Source: Allorhodopirellula solitaria (lineage in GTDB: Bacteria; Planctomycetota; Planctomycetia; Pirellulales; Pirellulaceae). From it: DNA of 54,506 nt. The stretch spans positions 1 through 54,506 of the forward strand of contig NZ_SJPK01000016.1 of NCBI RefSeq assembly GCF_007859855.1, in the 5' to 3' direction. The position numbers were made by a program, and so were the translations under genes. The notes below the pieces were generated by a model. The model was given only the letters and a program-made list of their open reading frames with translations. It did not search any database and was not told the origin of the DNA. Each line of letters starts with the position of its first letter. Within the stretch, counting starts at the first letter, position 1. Shown one piece after another: positions 52,187 through 54,506 of the stretch.

Positions 52187-53746
52187 GTGTCCACATCATT
52201 GCCAAGCTATCTGAAAATCCACTGCGCTGACCACGAAACCGATCGCGTAGCGGAATCGCAAGTCGAGTCCGAAGCGAAATGGGAGCAGACCGAACTGGCC
52301 GTCCAGGCGACCTCGGTTCTCATCAACGCAGCGGCAAAAAAAGGCAGCGACCAGGTCGACCAAGTGCTCGCCGACGCGTTGCTCGCCACTGACGCGACAG
52401 CCGCGGCCGTCTACCTGCTCGATGACGCGACCGAACAGCTCAACACCCGGTTCGTCTTCGGCATGCTACCGGCACACCGACTCGGCACATCGCGTCCACT
52501 GCGTGGCGCTCGCGGTGATCTCGAAGCGATGGTGCAAGGAACCTTCACGATGCAGGACCTGCCTGCCAATCGAATGGACCAGCACTCCATTCCGGAGCCC
52601 TTCGCCTCGGCGATATGCCTTTGTTTGAACGGCACTGAATTGCCGATCGGCACCCTGTGGCTCTATAGCAACGCCCCGCATGCCTTCGACGAAAAGGCAA
52701 CCGCCGCCGCTCGGTTGGCTGCCACCGACATCTGCCACACCCTCGTTTCACTCCATCGCCTGTCGTCCCCTGCCAATGGCTCGTCTGCCCCTGCATCCGC
52801 TCGGGGACGCGACCTGATTGATGAAGAGAACGCGGCACCCGATTTTGATGCTGATCGTTTCGTCGAAGCCATGGAACCACTCCCCGGACACACACCTCCG
52901 GCCATCGACGACGCCCCTTCCGCAATGCACGAGTGGGAGAAACAAATCTCCGATTGGCAATGCGATACTTTGCCACTGGGAACCCGGTTGGCCCGGGACT
53001 GGATGGTGGATGGGATGGTAGAGTCCCCGTTGGCGGTCGCCCAAAGCTGGCACCACTGGGATGTGCTTCCCGATGGTATTCTGGCGATCGCGATGTGCCA
53101 ATTCGGACACGCGTGGGCCCCCCAAGGTGATCTGGGCGATACACTCGATGCGACCGTAGCCCGCGCCGCACTCCAGGCTCATCTGGGCTATCGACATACG
53201 CCGCAGGAAGCATTGATGCGAACCTTGCACAGTCTCCTGCAGGTACGAGATGCCGCCATTGATGAAAGCGGACGGCCCAGCCTATCGCTGCTTTATGCCC
53301 ACGTGGATCCCCAATCGGGACGGGCCGCGATCTCGTCGATTGGCCAGTGGTCGAGCCTCATTGCCTCCCCTCAAGGCTATCGCTCGCTCAATCTCGATCG
53401 CGCTGCCACGATCGCGGCCGAGGAGATCCCCGGCGAGTTGCCGATCATGAGTCATGAGACAACCCTGCTCGACGGGGAAGCCCTGTTGGTGACGAGCGCC
53501 CAGTGGATGGGGATCGCGTCCGAAGCACCGCCGCTCACACCACGCCTCGATGAAACCATCCGCCGCGACGGCATCGACCACGATAGCGAATCGGTACGCC
53601 ATCAGATTGGAGCGTCGCTGCAGAAAGCCATGATGGAGGGCGAACGCAGTCCACTCGCAGCCCTCCGCCGACACACCGCTTCAATCCCCCTGAACCGAGA
53701 ACGCGCCGCACTGGCCCTGCTGCACCAAGCGAATCCAATATCGTAG
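52187..53746 (+). CDS. GAF-domain protein with a degenerate SpoIIE/PP2C-like domain
   Basis: A 519-residue soluble protein starting with GTG at 52187. Residues about 35-190 look like a GAF sensor domain (LADALLATDATAAAVYLLDD, SAICLCLNGTELPIGTLWLY, FDEKATAAARLAATDI). A disordered linker follows. From about 265 the pattern suggests a SpoIIE-type phosphatase (SWHHWDVLPDGILAIAMCQF, SLSLLYAHVDPQSGRAAISS, IGQWSSLI, GEALLVTSAQWM). The usual metal-binding GDVSGHG is replaced by CQFGHAWA, so catalysis is doubtful. The stop lies inside the start of repeat copy D. The second-domain call is moderate. Confidence 0.7.
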   Translation: MSTSLPSYLKIHCADHETDRVAESQVESEAKWEQTELAVQATSVLINAAAKKGSDQVDQVLADALLATDATAAAVYLLDDATEQLNTRFVFGMLPAHRLGTSRPLRGARGDLEAMVQGTFTMQDLPANRMDQHSIPEPFASAICLCLNGTELPIGTLWLYSNAPHAFDEKATAAARLAATDICHTLVSLHRLSSPANGSSAPASARGRDLIDEENAAPDFDADRFVEAMEPLPGHTPPAIDDAPSAMHEWEKQISDWQCDTLPLGTRLARDWMVDGMVESPLAVAQSWHHWDVLPDGILAIAMCQFGHAWAPQGDLGDTLDATVARAALQAHLGYRHTPQEALMRTLHSLLQVRDAAIDESGRPSLSLLYAHVDPQSGRAAISSIGQWSSLIASPQGYRSLNLDRAATIAAEEIPGELPIMSHETTLLDGEALLVTSAQWMGIASEAPPLTPRLDETIRRDGIDHDSESVRHQIGASLQKAMMEGERSPLAALRRHTASIPLNRERAALALLHQANPIS

Positions 53747-54010
53747 TGGACGAGGCGACGAGTCCTCCCAGCGCCGTACTGGACGAGGCGACGAGCTGTT
53801 GATTACCCACAAGTATCCCGAAAGGGATGATAGAAAATAGCCGTATGGTAAGCGCAGCGCCACCTACGGTTGTTCGTTGAAGATGGAGCGTCGACCCCGA
53901 AGTGGGTCGCAGACCTTGTCGTCAATGATCTTCCACCCCATTCGGGGTTGGCACGCGTATTTCGCGGAGGTTCCGGTGGTGTTCGCTTGCGCTCGACCAC
54001 CTGCTATTTT
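53744..54010 (-). repeat. composite intergenic repeat, copy D
   Basis: GGACGAGGCGACGAG occurs at 53748-53762 and 53781-53796, the first touching the stop codon of the preceding gene. On the minus strand the second is preceded by TTGTGGGTAATCAACA and a hairpin ATCCC/GGGAT with a four-base loop (53815-53828). From 53846 to 54008 the plus strand repeats the order of copy A: GCGCAGCGCCACCTACGG, then CGACCC/GGGTCG at 53892-53909, CCCC/GGGG around ATTC at 53936-53947, then GGTGGTGTTCGCTTGCGCTC and GCTATTT. Two units in opposite orientation are thus joined. Confidence 0.85.
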
Positions 54011-54373
54011 CGGTTCATCCGACGGAAGCGTGCGCAGACCACAGCGGAAGGTTTTTTGAGTACTGTCATATCCAGAACGAAAATTTGCAGTGCGCGCGTA
54101 CGCTCAGCGGCACCACCAATAGGGTAGCTTTTTCGACACTCAAAGTCCACTGTTTGTCGGCCAGCCAGCACGGCTCGGTTAGCTTTGGTGGTTCAGTCTC
54201 GCCACCCTGGTAGATATCCGAAGCTCTGAGAGCCCCACACTGTCTCATCCGGCGTTTGAACCGCTAACAGAGCATCTCACTCTAGCACGGGCTTGCTCAG
54301 CAGAGCTACGCTCCACCGATACCCTCGGCATGCGACGACGTTGTTAGTGTGCTTGGCAGCACGACAATTCAGC
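54011..54373. other. non-coding right flank
   Basis: About 360 bases with no gene that can be supported and no repeat shared with the rest of the window. Confidence 0.4.
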
Positions 54374-54505
54374 CTAAGACTTCAGAGCTTCGGACGGTTT
54401 CGATTCTACAGTGTTTTCCTGGTTCACTCCAAGACGAATTAGTAAGCCGATCAGCAAGTCGCCGATCGATTGAGGGCCTCGACGCTTCTTGCCAGCGAGA
54501 AGCTG
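54374..54505 (-). CDS. partial gene entering from the right edge, DUF721/DciA-like
   Basis: A minus-strand frame open to the window edge encodes 43 residues before a TAG at 54376-54374. The readable part KKRRGPQSIGDLLIGLLIRL resembles the N-terminal block of DUF721 (DciA-type) proteins, in which such a block is normally followed by about 70 more residues. Here the stop comes after only about 20. It may be a truncated copy or a chance match. Confidence 0.3.
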   Translation of the reverse strand, partial: QLLAGKKRRGPQSIGDLLIGLLIRLGVNQENTVESKPSEALKS

Positions 54506-54506
54506 C

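Noticed and set aside
51952-52194. An 80-codon minus-strand frame between the M20 and GAF genes
   Set aside because: Composition is protein-like, but it overlaps the start of the GAF gene, has no ribosome-binding site and matches nothing recognised.
53744-54010. Repeat array considered as CRISPR
   Set aside because: Repeats are few, differ in orientation and spacing, and are separated by conserved rather than unique sequence; no cas gene is present.

Overview
The window looks like chromosomal DNA of a marine planctomycete of the Rhodopirellula/Pirellulaceae type. The sequence is GC-rich. It carries several families that are typical of that group: a BBP7-type outer-membrane protein, a PEP-CTERM protein with a choice-of-anchor-A domain, a giant surface protein with an LEPR-like N-terminal motif, a YdjY-domain protein, a DUF2293 protein, a basic-tailed HU homologue, and Ser/Thr kinase/PP2C signalling genes. 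Gene order is loose, with single genes and short operons on both strands. No tRNA, rRNA, CRISPR array, transposase, integrase or prophage was seen.

Layout. 1-4600: possible start of an off-window gene, an MnmD-like tRNA methyltransferase, a PEP-CTERM protein, a small secreted protein and a BBP7 protein, all on the minus strand. 4825-11854: a plus-strand run of a shortened SecA, PgsA, a CPBP membrane protease and UvrA; the last three are joined by start/stop overlaps. 11851-14413: hemL, a small unknown gene and rsmE on the minus strand. 14940-20217: an ExeA-like ATPase, a membrane Ser/Thr kinase and typA. 20225-25071: a zinc-ribbon membrane protein, a TPR-like/WXG100-like gene pair and a sugar isomerase/oxidoreductase pair. 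25503-29008: unknowns plus a YggS-type PLP protein. 29080-36211: YdjY protein, 3-hydroxyacyl-CoA dehydrogenase, secreted amidohydrolase, aroB, a histidine-phosphatase-like pseudoenzyme and rpe. 36557-40045: a disordered RG/SR/acidic protein, another TIM-barrel isomerase and a DUF2293 protein. 40700-48928: the giant surface protein, HU, a secreted unknown, a DUF374 acyltransferase and a secreted esterase. 49123-53746: PP2C phosphatase, an M20 peptidase and a GAF-phosphatase-like protein. The last 750 bases are almost all repeat or empty.

The most unusual non-coding content is a modular, multi-hairpin intergenic repeat family with four copies (124-353, 40098-40199, 48949-49082, 53744-54010). 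One hairpin has different but still complementary arms in different copies, which points to selection on structure. A second repeat type, a short palindrome, sits inside uvrA as a 66-bp in-frame tandem repeat.

Among the proteins the best leads are these: the surface protein that joins a VKOR-type thioredoxin domain to a cyclophilin and to cohesin/cadherin-like repeats; a SecA that lacks its C-terminal scaffold and wing; two proteins whose family catalytic residues are replaced (ExeA-like without the Walker lysine, phosphoglycerate-mutase-like without either histidine); and a disordered polyampholyte with matching WN-x-L motifs at both ends. Functions are inferred from motifs recognised by eye; no database search was run.
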